A DNA stretch of 64,000 nucleotides from Siphonodentalium dalli (Eukaryota > Mollusca > Scaphopoda > Gadilida > Siphonodentaliidae). The translations under genes and the position numbers were made by a program. This document shows positions 24,816 through 36,229 of the stretch, piece after piece; the first letter of the stretch is position 1; each line of letters opens with the position of its first letter. The notes under the pieces were generated by a model. That model was not told the origin of the DNA. It saw only the letters and a program-made list of their open reading frames with translations, and searched no databases. The stretch spans positions 60,896,893 through 60,960,892 of the forward strand of contig CP136067.1 in the NCBI GenBank assembly GCA_032622095.1. Reading direction: 5' to 3'.

Positions 24816-25172
24816 CCACACTCAACAGCATGGTACCAGTAAAGAAAACCTGGAATGAAGAAATCACCATAGCAGTAAAAATTAGCAAAGCCGCCTTCTT
24901 CAGATGGAAGCAAGCTGGGAGACCCCAGGGAGATGACAATATAACACTACTCCACATGAAGCAAGCCAAAAACAACTTAGGAAGACCCAGCATCAACATT
25001 TCGCGCAAATTTGCCAAGATCAGTTGACAGCGATAATGGAAGCCAAGGATGAACCAAAGATATTCTTCAACCTGATTAAACAACAGCGATCCTCCAAATC
25101 TGAACATATACTTGAACTCATAACTGATGAACAAACATACAACACCCCAGAAGACATAATTCAGGGCTGGAA
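24815..25172 (+). pseudogene. LINE-A ORF2, linker between endonuclease and RT
   Basis: The frames at 24770-25027 and 25024-25170 carry KKTWNEEI, FFRWKQAGRP and KIFFNLIKQQR, followed by EDIIQGW. This is the pattern (PWW.EEI...K....W...GRP, then F..LI..QR ... I..GW..YF..LA) seen just upstream of RT motif 0 in CR1/Jockey-type LINEs. A single in-frame TGA (25025) separates the two pieces. The reading ends where the MITE is inserted. Confidence 0.7.
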
Positions 25173-25174
25173 TA

Positions 25175-25764
25175 CCTTACCGGTACTCGTATTTAAATTC
25201 GCACAGTACTGTATTTCGCTCATTTTTGAATTCGCGCACTTTAAATTCGCGCACCTAGCTGCGCGAATTCAAAATTTACAAAAATATTTTCGTAATACTT
25301 TTGTGATATTTCCGTATTTCTTGGAGCTGATGACAGTTTCGGTTCTTAGTCATTGCTGAAGATAGTATATGTGTATAGTAAACACCATCGCGGTGGATTT
25401 ACATCATGTAGACAGTAAACTAGTAACCACATACATCATAATTTTGTGGCGACCTGGAAGATTAGTATTTCTTATACAAGCATTTCAACAATGTCTATGT
25501 TACCATGATGTGTCGCTTGGCATTGCGAGCAATGATCTTGATAGCGGTTGGCCAAATGTAAATATATGCATACATGTACATGTGTAATTGTCTATTCAAC
25601 CGATCATATTATGTAAACTCAGCAACATAGCAGCCCTCTTGTATTTCCTATGGGCTGTGGTTTAGATTAAACTTGGCAGTCGTACTATTTTTCGCTCAGT
25701 TTTAAATTCGCGCACTGATGGGTGCGTAAAAAATAGTACTGCGCGAATTTAAATACAAGTAAGG
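25175..25764. mobile_element. 590 bp MITE inserted in LINE-A
   Basis: The left end is CCTTACCGGTACTCGTATTT and the right end, reversed, is CCTTACTTGTATTTAAATTC. After the first few bases both arms share GTATTTAAATTCGC and CAGTACT. TA flanks both sides (25173-25174, 25765-25766), matching a TA-target, mariner-like MITE. A second palindromic block (GAATTCGCGCAC ... GCGCGAATTC) lies at 25230-25272. LINE-A coding resumes immediately after it. Confidence 0.75.
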
Positions 25765-25766
25765 TA

Positions 25767-26645
25767 TATACATCTCACAACTAGCTACACCACAGGAAGA
25801 TCCAAATTTTTCTCCAAATCACAAGAAACTGGTTGATGATGATCTCTCCATAATAGCTGTCACTTGTAATAGTCAAGGAATCACTACTCACTAGTTACCA
25901 TAACTGAAGTATATCAGGTCATCAGGAATCTTAACAATAACAAGGCAGCAGACATTTTCGGAATAGCAGCTGAACACATAAAAAACTCTTGTGACGCAGT
26001 CACTACATACATCAAAAACCTCCTCAACCTCTTAATACAGAGAAGATCGATCCCATCTATCCTCAAGGAGGGCATCCTGACTCCATTCTACAAGTAAGGT
26101 GACCCGCACCTTCCAACCAACAACAGAGGCATCTCCGTCACACCTCTCTTACTAAAGATCCTGGAACATATTCTCAACATTAGGCACAATAAAGTTATCT
26201 CGAAAGACCAATCACGACTCCAGTCTGGCTTCATGAAGGGTATTTCATGTCTGAATTCTGCACTAATCGTCACTGAATGCATCAACAAAGTGGTACTTAC
26301 CAACAAACCACTAATCCTAATCACGCTTGATGCTCAGAAAGCATTTGACGTTGTGGACCATAACATCTTGCTCAGAAAGCTGTACCTGGACGGTATCACT
26401 GGCTCAGATTGCCCAGGTCCTGTTGAAGAATCTGTATACCAGCATGACTTCTCGAGTGAAATGGCAAAACCAGCTCTCCAGCCCTTTCAGTATAGCACAA
26501 GGGGTACGCCAAGGAGGAATCCTGTCAACAGCGCACTATAAAAGGTTTAATAATAATCTCCTGAACATTACAACTGGAATCAAACTTTAAAGGTGCCACC
26601 ATCGGCTATATCAAGATTCCCCATACGACCTGCGCTGATGATATT
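25767..26645 (+). pseudogene. LINE-A ORF2, reverse transcriptase domain
   Basis: RT blocks appear in order: RNLNNNKAADIFGIAAEHIK, then PSILKEGILTPFYK with an in-frame TAA at 26095-26097, NNRGISVTPLLLKILE, SGFMKG, LITLDAQKAFDVVDHNIL (block A with the first catalytic Asp), QGVRQGGILS (block B, in a shifted frame) and CADDIAV (block C, the YxDD-type motif with Cys for Tyr), again in a shifted frame. At least two frameshifts and one stop make it non-functional. The block order and the QGVRQGG signature place it among LINE RTs. Confidence 0.85.
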
Positions 26646-26648
26646 GCC

Positions 26649-27555
26649 GTGATGTCACACTCCTCAGTAGAAGTGCAACATCAACTTAATGCAGTGGAAA
26701 ACTTCTCACGAAATAACCGATACAACATTAATGCTGCAAAAAGTGCATGCATCATTTACAATGCCAAGCTGACTCGATATCTTCAAATCTTTGAAAAAAG
26801 TATTCCGCAGCCGCTGCTGACAAAACACCTCGGTATCACAAGAAACCAGAAGAGTACTGCCAACATTGAAGAAAAAATCATTCTTGGCCGACGCACTGCC
26901 TATGCACTGATAGGCTCCGGAATGCATTGTCGAACTGGAATCGCACAGCTGGTAAAAGCCAAATTATGCAAAACCTACGTTGTCCCACACATCGTCTATG
27001 GTCTGGAATCAATCATACTTACAAATACACAACTCAGCAAATTAGACACCTTCCAGGATAATATGCTCCGACAACTACAGAATCTCCCAACAAGAACTGC
27101 CCTGACTGCAGTAAAAGCGCTTCTTGGCATTCCGCCACTATCTGTCATCCACAAGAACATGCTCAACCTATTCCTACGAATTGCACGGTCTCCAGACTCA
27201 ACAGAACACCAGATAGCTTGTCGCCAACTAGCCGTGAGAGACATCAATGACAAAAGCTGGTTCTCCTATATCAGACGACTGCTAACAGAGTACAACCTCC
27301 CTTCAGCTTATTCAATCATTCTACACCCTCCAACTAAGACCGACTGGCGGAATACACTAGACGAGGCAGTCGCTGCTAAAGTGACAGGAAAATGGAGAAA
27401 TGACATCGCAGCGAAATCATCTCTATGGCTACTCAACCCTGAGTACAACTCTGTCCATAGACTGTACAATTCTGTTAGACCTAGCATATTTGACATAAGA
27501 TGTGCCGAGGTTAAGGCCAAGTTCCTGTGCGGCACCTATACCCTCCAGGCTAATA
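26649..27555 (+). pseudogene. LINE-A ORF2, C-terminal domain
   Basis: A long open stretch of about 300 codons follows block C directly. It includes HLGITRNQKS (the post-RT LG block), KLCKTYVVPHIVYGLESI, a QLSKLDTFQDNMLRQLQNLP stretch and a late RCAEVKAKFLCGTYTLQ block. In relatives the last block is normally followed by a Cys/His knuckle and the 3'UTR. Here the similarity ends abruptly and unrelated hydrophobic sequence follows to the stop at 27653. I read this as truncation. Confidence 0.75.
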
Positions 27556-27686
27556 AAGCAGTTTTATGGCGACATTCGTTTTGGATTGCACTATTTGAAC
27601 ATTTCCAATTTTATTCTTCTACCATCTTCTTTCTTCATAGTATATATTGGTAGCTTGTTTTGTTTGTTAATACGATCATTCACGCT

Positions 27687-27742
27687 AAATGCAGCAAGTC
27701 CCTAGAAATGCAGCAAGTCCCTAGAAATGCAGCAAGTCCCCC
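27687..27742. repeat. 19 bp tandem repeat, three copies
   Basis: AAATGCAGCAAGTCCCTAG is repeated at 27687, 27706 and 27725. The third copy ends in CCCC instead of CTAG. Confidence 0.95.
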
Positions 27743-27949
27743 TAATGGAGGGTGGATTTTGGCTGATTGGTATGTGTTTTTACACAACGATATGTTTATA
27801 ATCAGGAGAGGCCTGTGCTGATTACAAAGGGCTTTAATCAAAGGGCTTTAATTTGATCATTACTGATAGATTATTGAAGGGAATTGGACTGAATTGTGGG
27901 ACTGAATGATAAAAGAGTTAGTTTTATTTTTCAATTTTTTGGTATGTCA

Positions 27950-28250
27950 TCTTTATGCAGATGACCCTGAAATCTATGTTGAATTTGATCTGAAGAAAGT
28001 CAGAGGATACAATGATAATGAATGATTATGAAGCTAACTGTTTTTTGGAGAGTCGACCACGCTGTCAGATATCATCTTATTCAGATGACACTTAAATCTA
28101 TGTTGAATTTGATCGGAAGGAATTCAGAAGAAATGATGAAGCTAAACGTTTTTCTGTGATGTTAAGAACTTGATTCTACCGTTAGATAATAAATTAAAGT
28201 TGAATGATGATAAATCCCAATTTCTTGTAATTGGCTCCAAATATTACCTT
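27950..28250 (+). pseudogene. RT relic from another LINE
   Basis: The string LYADDPEIYVEFDLKKVRGY can be read from about 27950. It is an RT catalytic block C (YADD) with the usual downstream strand. From about 28185 the sequence reads DNKLKLNDDKSQFLVIGS, the block that normally follows it in CR1/Jockey-type RTs. The ADD region is present twice, about 120 bp apart (27958 and 28082), the second copy with stops. This is a short dead fragment with no other domains nearby. Confidence 0.75.
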
Positions 28251-29508
28251 AAATAGGGACTGTATTCTAAATCCAGCCATTTATGGGACCATATTTCCTT
28301 TTATATTCAACAGAATATATGCAACAAATGAATGAATTTGAGCCATGGATGAGTGCAAAATACACCTATTAGCATTAGCATCATTCGTTACTTCGATGAC
28401 ACCCTTTTCTTTACAAGGTCAAGCAAACTAATTAGTATTCATGTCATGGGCAAACCGGATTGCAGCTTTGAATGAAATAGTTTATTGTTATTTAGTTTTA
28501 GTCATTTTAAAGGCACGTGAGGCCTTAATTGTCGAAAATATTCATATTTGTTCCAAACACCGTAAACAGAAAAACATTAAAACGCATACAGTTTAATTCA
28601 TATATACCATGACCATCGCATAAACAGCATGTTATCATAAATACCTACAATATTTTATCTAAGCAAGAGCCTGATTGGGTTACAGATGACAGCACAATGC
28701 TACTGGCTAATCACACACAAATGGCATAAACGCTCTTTATTAGTTCCATATCAGGAATTCACCAACAAAGAACGCTCTTTATGTTTACCATCATAATATA
28801 AACAAACACCAGAAAAGTAACTTTTTATGCTTTTGTTTACATAACAATGGTTAAACATATGAGAATAACATACTGTTTATGGGATATTTCTTATTTATAT
28901 ACGGACAAAGTCTGTCTACATTTTGATGTTCTTTCTGTTTGTGGCGGTTTTTGACGGGTGGAAATATTTAATCTGTCCTTGTTCTAATTGTTTATAGATG
29001 TTTTAGAGCAAAAACACATATCCTTTTTACGCATTTTGTATCAATTACGGTGATTTTAAAATCACAGTGACGTTATTTAGGCCAGTTGAGCTCCCTAGTT
29101 ACCTGCACGTCATCGATGAAATCACATAACATTCAATGTAGACCAAGTTACTACTTGTAAATTGTTTGTTATCACAAACCAATAGGAGAATAATTTTGTT
29201 TTGATTTGGATATTGAGTCGGCATGTTTCCACTTTCATCTTACAGAGCCTTCTCAAATACTAATTTTGTAATGTCATAAACTACATAAATGTCTATTTTT
29301 ACATTCCAGTGATATAAATTTGAGGAATTGAGCTGATATGTGTTATGTCTCCATCTGGAGTGTAAACAGCCAAACCTGATGAACTATGGATGACATGGTA
29401 TGTACCTGTTTATGGAGTTACCGGTACATGTATATAGTTATTTTATTTCAGTCTGCTATGGAAGGTCAATTTCACATTTAAAATGAATTACAAATAATGC
29501 TGCTAATG
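28250..29508. other. AT-rich non-coding stretch
   Basis: I see no protein similarity, hairpin or element boundary here. Confidence 0.45.
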
Positions 29509-29517
29509 CATACTAAG

Positions 29518-29859
29518 GCTGAAGGGGTAATTTCACCACATTGTGGAGTGTTGGGTACCCAGCTTTACCAAAAGGTATTTTGGGTGCCCAGCTTGACCTT
29601 TGCAGTTTTATGTTATATATGTTATCGAAAATCATAAAGCTATATTGCTGAGAAAAAGCAATTGTTAGTCACAAATGTAAATCTTGAAGATTATTACCCA
29701 TGTGCCATTTGATAGCATGCTATAATATCCTATATTTCTTCAACAATTGTGTGCTCAAAACATTACAAAGGTCAAGCTGGGTACTGATAGCACCTTTTCC
29801 TAAAGCTGCATGGGTAAGCAACACACCCACCAAAATGTGGCGACAATGACCCCTTCAGC
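29518..29859. mobile_element. 342 bp MITE with 9 bp target duplication
   Basis: The ends are GCTGAAGGGGTAATTTCACC and the reverse complement of the right end, GCTGAAGGGGTCATTGTCGC. The similarity continues inward through GCTTTACCAAAAGG and CCCAGCTTGACCTTTG for roughly 90 bp. The flanks are CATACTAAG at 29509-29517 and again at 29860-29868, a perfect 9 bp duplication. A 9 bp target is typical of Mutator-like and some Merlin-like elements. There is no coding capacity. Confidence 0.88.
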
Positions 29860-29868
29860 CATACTAAG

Positions 29869-31500
29869 CTTACAGATATATACCACATGGCTAGCACTAT
29901 ATTAAAGCCTCCTGTGATGGTCCCTGATATTGGTTACCATGATTCTCTTCATTATTCAAGACTGATTAATCATTTAGATTGTGTACACTCCTGTCAATCA
30001 TGTTAAACTTCCATGCATCATCTGGTCCTTTATGACGACAGCGGGTACTACATTTAAAATGAATGAAGATAAGCCTATGCGTTTTCTCCTAGAGGTGTGC
30101 AAGGTTGTGCAGTAACTGGTCAATGAAATTGGATACCTTGGATTATGTTTTCATTAGAATTTCAATGTGAAGAATTTTACGAAGCTTATCAATTTCACCC
30201 ACCTTCGATGACCATAATTGAAATGTTCACTTTTCCTACAGTTCATAATGTCTGCTTGTGCTTAATGTATCCTTGGGCTACGTTCACATACTTAAAAATT
30301 TACCAGACACTTATCCTGTAATTTTGTCAGAGATGGCCATGCTGTGCTAAAATATGAGTGATAGCTTGCTTATAAAGTGCACGAAGCAGTCAGATCTTTG
30401 GAATTCCACAATGGTGTGTACTGTATACAATTGAAAATTGCTTGAATTTAGCCTTCAGATATCGAGCAATAATAAATCAGGAAATCATACTGAGCATTTT
30501 ATAACTCTAATTGGAAATACATGTACAACAAAATGCATATGCATTATAAATTTCTGAATTATCAGTTAAAAATGCACAATAGATTTGTTTTGTGCAGTGA
30601 GCGTTTGAGAGTATTAGCCAGCTAGTAGATATTCCAACATGGTGGTAGACACCAGCCGTTTTTAGTAGAGTTCAACTTCCAGAGAATCTGAGTCCATCAT
30701 TAGACCACATACTGGAATTGCTGAATTGTTCCCTGTCAATTTATATAATACAATGTCTGGTTTTCATTGCTTAATAATGAAACAATGCCGGACTATATCT
30801 GATTTTGTGATGTCACCAAGTATTATCTAATACGACGCTGCTGTTTTGAATTTAGGCGAATACTTTTATTATAACTTTTATTGAGGAAATACGACACAAT
30901 AAATAATGACACAAGTCACTGCAGTCACTCTGTTGATTGAAATTCATGGTGTGAAATATAATAAGATTCACATAGCGAATTTACCGATCTATAACTGTGC
31001 AACAAAAGTACTCACAATAATTCAAAACAGCAGCTTCATCCACCTTTGTTTCATTATAATATGGAATATGTGTATAAAATGTGATCTGGTGGTTCAAATA
31101 TTAAGTGGGCCTTTAATGTGCAGCACTTGGTATTGTACGGTAATGTGCGAAATGAAATAATAACATATGTTTAATATGGAATTAATTGTTGTCATAATTA
31201 AGACTGCATAGTACATACATGTATCCATAAATGTCATACTATATTCTGGAATTGAAATCGACACAGTGACATCTTATGAATGAAATTGACATGCCGCTCC
31301 ATCTCGTATATTAGCCGGACCAGCACCATCAAGAAATATATTGGTTAAATTCAATGTTAAATTCAGTAAAAGTGTTCCTGTTACCCTCTCGACAAGGTAT
31401 AACTATGTTTACTTTGATGTTGGTAGTTTATACCGGTACCATGTATAGTCTAGCTGTCAATAAAAACTACCCGGAACTACAATGTACAATACTCTAAATT
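29869..31500. other. AT-rich non-coding stretch
   Basis: Nothing is recognised. The 84-codon frame at 30906-31160 has no family signature or flanking splice signals. Confidence 0.45.
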
Positions 31501-31514
31501 ATGATTTGGATCCA

Positions 31515-31585
31515 TTTTTATGTTTACCCATACCATAGTATGGTAAACATAGTGTCGTTGTCCGGATTGACCACTCGTCGTTCGT

Positions 31586-31617
<32 letters not shown>

Positions 31618-31760
31618 AGACACTTTACGAGTAATGCGATAACTCAAACATTTTCTATCCGATCGGAACCAAATTTTGTATATGGGTTTCTCAGCCAAAA
31701 ATACAGATCGAGTTCGAATTTGGGTTTGATACGATTTATTTTAAAGGAGTTATGACCCTT
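31515..31760 (+). repeat. Dispersed repeat with hairpin head and (TCTG)n tract
   Basis: A short palindrome, TATGTTTACCCATACCATAG and its partner GTATGGTAAACATA, lies at 31518-31551. It is followed by TCGTTCGTTCG and a (TCTG)n microsatellite at 31589-31614, then a unique-looking body ending GGAGTTATGACCC. This head-microsatellite-body pattern is familiar from dispersed repeats of mollusc genomes. The right boundary is not clear. Confidence 0.6.
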
Positions 31761-32142
31761 TTTCAAGAGAAAAATTTGAAGAAGAAAAAATTGATTTTTT
31801 TTAGATTTATTTTAAACTTTTATACATGTAATAATAATAAAAAAAATGTCATTGACTCTTTCTTTATTTTCATTTAGATATTGATGATTATGATACAAGT
31901 TGATAAAAAGGTTCCCAATGTGTCCCTTTAAATATTTAGTAATGAACCCATAAATGAATAGTGTTAAGGTGCCATATTACACCACCCAGTCGTTTTTGCA
32001 TACAGCACAGATCCCCCATTAATGTCAAGTAGCAGTTAAATAACAGAATTCCTCCTGATATCTGATAAAAAACACATGTGTAGTTCACAATATTGGAGTG
32101 TACTGCCACTGGTTAATAGAATGTTATTTATTTGGTGATAGA

Positions 32143-33023
32143 TAGGCTTGCCGCGATTTTGGGAATAATCGAACAATCGTCAGTGGTGCCGATTAATCGA
32201 TTTTCATTTTGAAAATCGACTTTTTTAGTTCAAATAACATTGCATATTATACAACAACACAAGAACGCTGGCATACAGCGTATTTGCAAAGAACTTATCT
32301 CAACTTAAGAGGCAATATTTTGCACCGTATTTACAGCACTAATCTAACCCAAAACCCACCCACGCAAACATTTGTGACAATGTAACTTTCAGTTGCGGCG
32401 TCTTTTGAGGTCAGGCCGACAGAGTAATCTAGTTCCGTCTTGGTTTCACGTCACGGCGGTTTTTCTTTTAATGTGCCGACGCATGTGTATACTCCGCGGC
32501 ATGCGTGATAGCATATGTTCAGCGGTCACGTGCTATTCCGCTTTTGAGAGATTCCCGACTTTGAATTAAGGCACGATCCCGAACTTCAAATTCAATTAAT
32601 GCACGATCCCAAATTCGCGAACAGTCTCACGAAGCACGTGTCCCGACGAGAGTTGGGAGTATTTTTCCGATTTTTTTCGTTCAATTTGTTTGATCAAAAT
32701 GATTTCTGAATCTGCTTAGTGCTTACATAAAGTTCATAAACTACGAGTAATTATTTTGTTTTTTAATATTGTTTAATAGAGGCATTTGAATTTATATGGG
32801 AGCAAATTCTCAGAACTAATGCCCTTCATTTCCGACGTGCGGGAGTTATACTTACCATCTTACACTTACCAGACGCACCTCTTAATAGTCTCTTTTTTGG
32901 CATCTATTTACTACAAATTAAATCTCTATTTGAGATTTAATTTCATGGGTAGGAAAATCGATTAATCGTCGATTATAGCCACCGATTAATCGATTTTGAA
33001 AATCCAAAATTGCGGCAAGCCTA
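32143..33023. mobile_element. 881 bp non-autonomous hAT element
   Basis: The ends are TAGGCTTGCCGCGATTTTGG and CCAAAATTGCGGCAAGCCTA, nearly perfect inverted repeats. They are flanked by GTGATAGA at 32135-32142 and 33024-33031, a perfect 8 bp duplication. Both subterminal regions carry palindromic GATTAATCGATTTT words (32190-32222, 32948-33000). There is no transposase frame, so it needs a partner. Confidence 0.93.
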
Positions 33024-33395
33024 GTGATAGACTGTATCCCACATACCAGTTAATTATGATGGACAGTCTGTGAAAGATTTCCTGATAAAACTTCTTTTAA
33101 AAGTTTGCTGGATGCTGCATTGCACAGCTGAATATATAACTCTACAGATGGTCTGAGGTCATTATAAATGTTATTGCATTAATAGAGATGCCAGCATCAA
33201 TATAAACAATGTCTGATTTGTTGACAGCTCTGCTATATAATTGATATTAATGGGTCAGCAGTGAGGTGTCTTTATTTTGATGGGTGTTGTTGGTAGAATT
33301 TGAAATATTATCATTGTAAACTTAAATTGGACTCTCTTAAAACCCAAGTATTCCATATCAGTACACCTTTTTCACATTTAACCCAAGGCTGTGGT

Positions 33396-33452
33396 GGTGC
33401 AGCATTACAGATCCTGTACCAGTGCATTCTCTTATATAAATGCGAGTGACCC
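33396..33452 (+). repeat. Terminal-repeat fragment, plus orientation
   Basis: GGTGCAGCATTACAGATCCT followed by CAGTGCATTCTCTTATATAA and TGCGAGT matches, in opposite orientation, the sequence at 35689-35739. It is a solo copy of the same element end. The left boundary is unknown. Confidence 0.7.
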
Positions 33453-33459
33453 ATAAATT

Positions 33460-34950
33460 CCAATAATTTGTTTTATGTACATTTGTCTATAATAGTACAT
33501 AACAGTATACTCTATAATTCAACATCAAAACTCTCATTTATGTTTCCGATCATAGTAGCTTACTATCGCCAAGGGATGGGTTAACATCTGGTGATCGTGA
33601 TCGGCCTCTCGTTTTATGAACCGGTGTGCATGGAGTGTTATTACTGATAATCACCCCACAAAATATAGGCTTATGTGAATCTTATTTGGTGGGAATACCA
33701 TGCATGTAATAAACCAATTTTGATAACAGAAAATTTAAAGCCACAGCCACCCTTATGTGAGTGGTAACAGTGGTTTAGCTTTGGTTTGTTAATTATACTG
33801 GCATATGGTTATATTATATAGTCCAACCAACCTATGTTTGAAACTGTGACAGTTTTTATGCCAATTAATAGCTCTAGAAAATGCTGTTGAATCGATGAAA
33901 TTTTCCAATCGGATACTGATTACCGAATAATTTCCCAATTATTATCGAAATGCCGATGATAGAATGACCCATTATTGGGTGCAATATTATTTTAATACAT
34001 GAAAATCTCTTCTATTTCCATTGCCGCCTCATATGTGGGCTGGTAGAACATTATGTAATGAAAACGCTGCTTTGATTGATGTGGTACAACATTGATGAGC
34101 GAATAAGACCGAGCATCGAAAACATTTTATCTGTATAACATTTATTAACATAAGTCAGCAGGAGTAGGTCCCCAACAGTTATGTTGAGGCATACTTGCAA
34201 CAGGTTCATATATCATCTTTAATTTACTGCAAATATCGTGGTATGGCTCACAACTGCCAGAAAATGAAAACAAAATTATCTAATGTTCATGTGTGTGATG
34301 AATAATGCATATTATGTGCTTATAATTATTTCACTACTGCAAAATTATTTTGATGACTCGGCCACTGCACCCATTTGGAGAATGTGTCAACAACAATGGA
34401 TGTACCGATTCATAAAACACAGCATCTGAACTACTCAGAAAATGCAAACAAACAGTCTGCCATTTGTCCCGAATAAATCGCCGATATAAAAACAAAATAG
34501 CGAGTCATTATATTTGATTTATTTGATAGAATGAAGTTGTGTGCTGGCAATTTTGATACAAAATTAATTAAAATACCTGCTTTGAGAAGTTTATTCACTG
34601 TGCGCCCCAGCTGAGTGTTTCACATCACTTTAAAATACATGCATGTGTTTTGTTTCTTATATTTTTCGATAAATTTGAGATTGTTTCGTTTGTGTCAGTT
34701 CAATTTTTAAAATTAGCGGTCATGTAAAATTTGCACATGTAAACCATGGGTAGATTATTGACATTTGTATTCACTCTGAAACGCTATCAAAGCAGCGCGT
34801 GAAGTTTTAAAATTGTATCATATGTTAAGATAACGCAATATACCTTTTCCCGAAGTCGCACATTATTCCATTTAGGATTCCAGATTTGTAATGAATACAA
34901 ATATCACACTATTTTCCATGACTGGAGCTTATTGAAATTTTGCGAAAACT
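33460..34950. other. AT-rich non-coding stretch
   Basis: No exon, element boundary or strong secondary structure is recognised. Confidence 0.45.
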
Positions 34951-34954
34951 CTGT

Positions 34955-35711
34955 GTCAATGCATTATCTTATATATGCGAGTCTCCCATAGGAAACCTCA
35001 CATTTATAAGAGAATACATTGGCCTGACAATTTTTACCTTGACCTTGTTATGTAAGTTAGTGCTATATGTTATTAATTGGTTGTTTCCATATTGGCCGAG
35101 TTATGAGGCCGAGGTCTGTCGTATTGGCCTGAGGCCGCAGGCCGAAGGCTAATACGACAGACTGAGGCCTCATAACTCTGGTCAATGTGGAAACAACCAA
35201 TTAATAAGTATTTTATTAATTAGCAACAATGTAATAATTGTTTCACAGGATGAATATATTAACATAGATCTATATACCATTGTGTGTTTTATTAAATTAA
35301 CAATTATTCCAGCAATTTATATTCTTGTGAACTTTGTGAAGAACTTGCAGCGATTTCACAGTACTGTCAGTTTCCACTGGAATGATATTGATACGGATAC
35401 ATGTAGTTCACCCACGTACATGTATATTTACTCCCAAAAACAGTGACTGTCCGTAATTCATCCGAAATCAACTGCAATATATCTTCCGTCGACCCAATAT
35501 TCTTTGCCAATCAAGCTAATTACGTATGACGTCATTTACGTCACCTTGACTTATTGGCCGCATTTTCTACTTATTGACCGACTTTTTGTTACTTATGACG
35601 CGGGCAGCATTCTACTTATTGCGGCCGATAACATATAGCTAATTAATAAATTCTCTTATATATGTGAAGGTCCCTATTGGAGACTCGCATATATAAGAGA
35701 ATGCACTGCCA
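34955..35711. mobile_element. Inverted-repeat element with self-complementary ends
   Basis: Segment A (34955-35020) and segment B (35648-35711) are inverted copies (about 88% by eye) sharing TCTTATATATGCGAGTCTCC. Each is also internally palindromic: the words TCTTATATATG and CATTTATAAGAGA pair within A. A second inverted pair lies just inside (TTAGTGCTATATGTTAT near 35057 and its partner near 35641). The long hairpin at 35070-35207 is in the interior. No coding frame or clear target duplication is seen. It looks like a foldback element that hosts, or generated, another hairpin. Confidence 0.6.
35070..35207. repeat. Long hairpin H1 (about 57 bp arms)
   Basis: The arms are 35070-35125 and 35151-35207. 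The outer part (TTATTAATTGGTTGTTTCCA) and the inner part (GTCTGTCGTATT) are both mirrored. The 25 nt loop at 35126-35150 is itself GC-rich and foldable (GAGGCCGCAGGCCGAAGGC). There are few mismatches in the stem. Confidence 0.9.
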
Positions 35712-35937
35712 CAGGATCTTTAATGCTGCACCAGTGCAGCTTCCATCATGAAAGGGTGAAGGCACAATACAATCAACAAACTAATTATTTCTTAAATATG
35801 TATACACATATTTTGGTAACACTTCATAATGACTCATCATCTGGCTAGTCACCAGTACTTGTGGTGCATGTATTTAAGAATTAATTTGACAATCCGAAAC
35901 AGTAATTCCTGAAAACGGGACGTTTTATAACTTTCAG

Positions 35938-36141
35938 GTGCATGCGGGTGCTTTCGAGCATGTTGCGAAAATGTGTCGAATATCTCAACCTGAGAAGCCA
36001 AATAATTTACCAAAGATGCCTGCTGTTAGACTGCGGCATGTCAACACTATCCAGCGCAGATTTATTCTTGATCCAAATAAGATTGATAGTGATGATCAAC
36101 CATCAAGGGATTTGAACATTCCATCAGTATATCCGAACAGG
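35938..36141 (+). CDS. Putative host-gene exon (internal), unknown protein
   Basis: This is a 204 bp, 68-codon open segment between a polypyrimidine-type acceptor (TTTTATAACTTTCAG, AG at 35936-35937) and a consensus donor (AGG followed by GTGAGT at 36142). Both boundaries are phase 0. The protein is hydrophilic and non-repetitive, with blocks such as MPAVRLRHVNTIQRRFILDP and KIDSDDQPSRDLNIPSVYPN. Codon use is ordinary and there is no transposon similarity. The next exon, 7.5 kb downstream, joins in the same phase. I do not recognise the family. An upstream start exon is not visible in the window. Confidence 0.6.
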
Positions 36142-36229
36142 GTGAGTTGCTCCTAATGGTATATTTTTTGTAATTTCATGAAACATTGATGAGTACCAGC
36201 TCTCTGTTTTTAGTCAAATTTACAAGGGA

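Larger units (their letters stand above)
22740..27555 (+). mobile_element. LINE-A: decayed non-LTR retrotransposon, twice interrupted
   Basis: This is a composite of ORF1 (PHD finger, coiled coil) and ORF2 fragments (linker, reverse transcriptase, C-terminal domain) in the correct order on one strand. It has frameshifts, stops, an internal deletion near 24815 that removes the endonuclease, a hAT insertion (22857-24104) and a MITE insertion (25175-25764). PHD-type ORF1 proteins are known in the CR1/Jockey superfamily of LINEs, which fits the RT motifs. The 3' end is lost: coding similarity stops after a GTYTLQ-like motif near 27555 and no tail or target duplication is visible. Confidence 0.8.

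Noticed and set aside
24194-25134. Long minus-strand frames (161 and 136 codons) opposite LINE-A
   Set aside because: They are antisense shadows of the LINE-A coding strand, which carries the recognised PHD, coiled-coil and RT-linker motifs.
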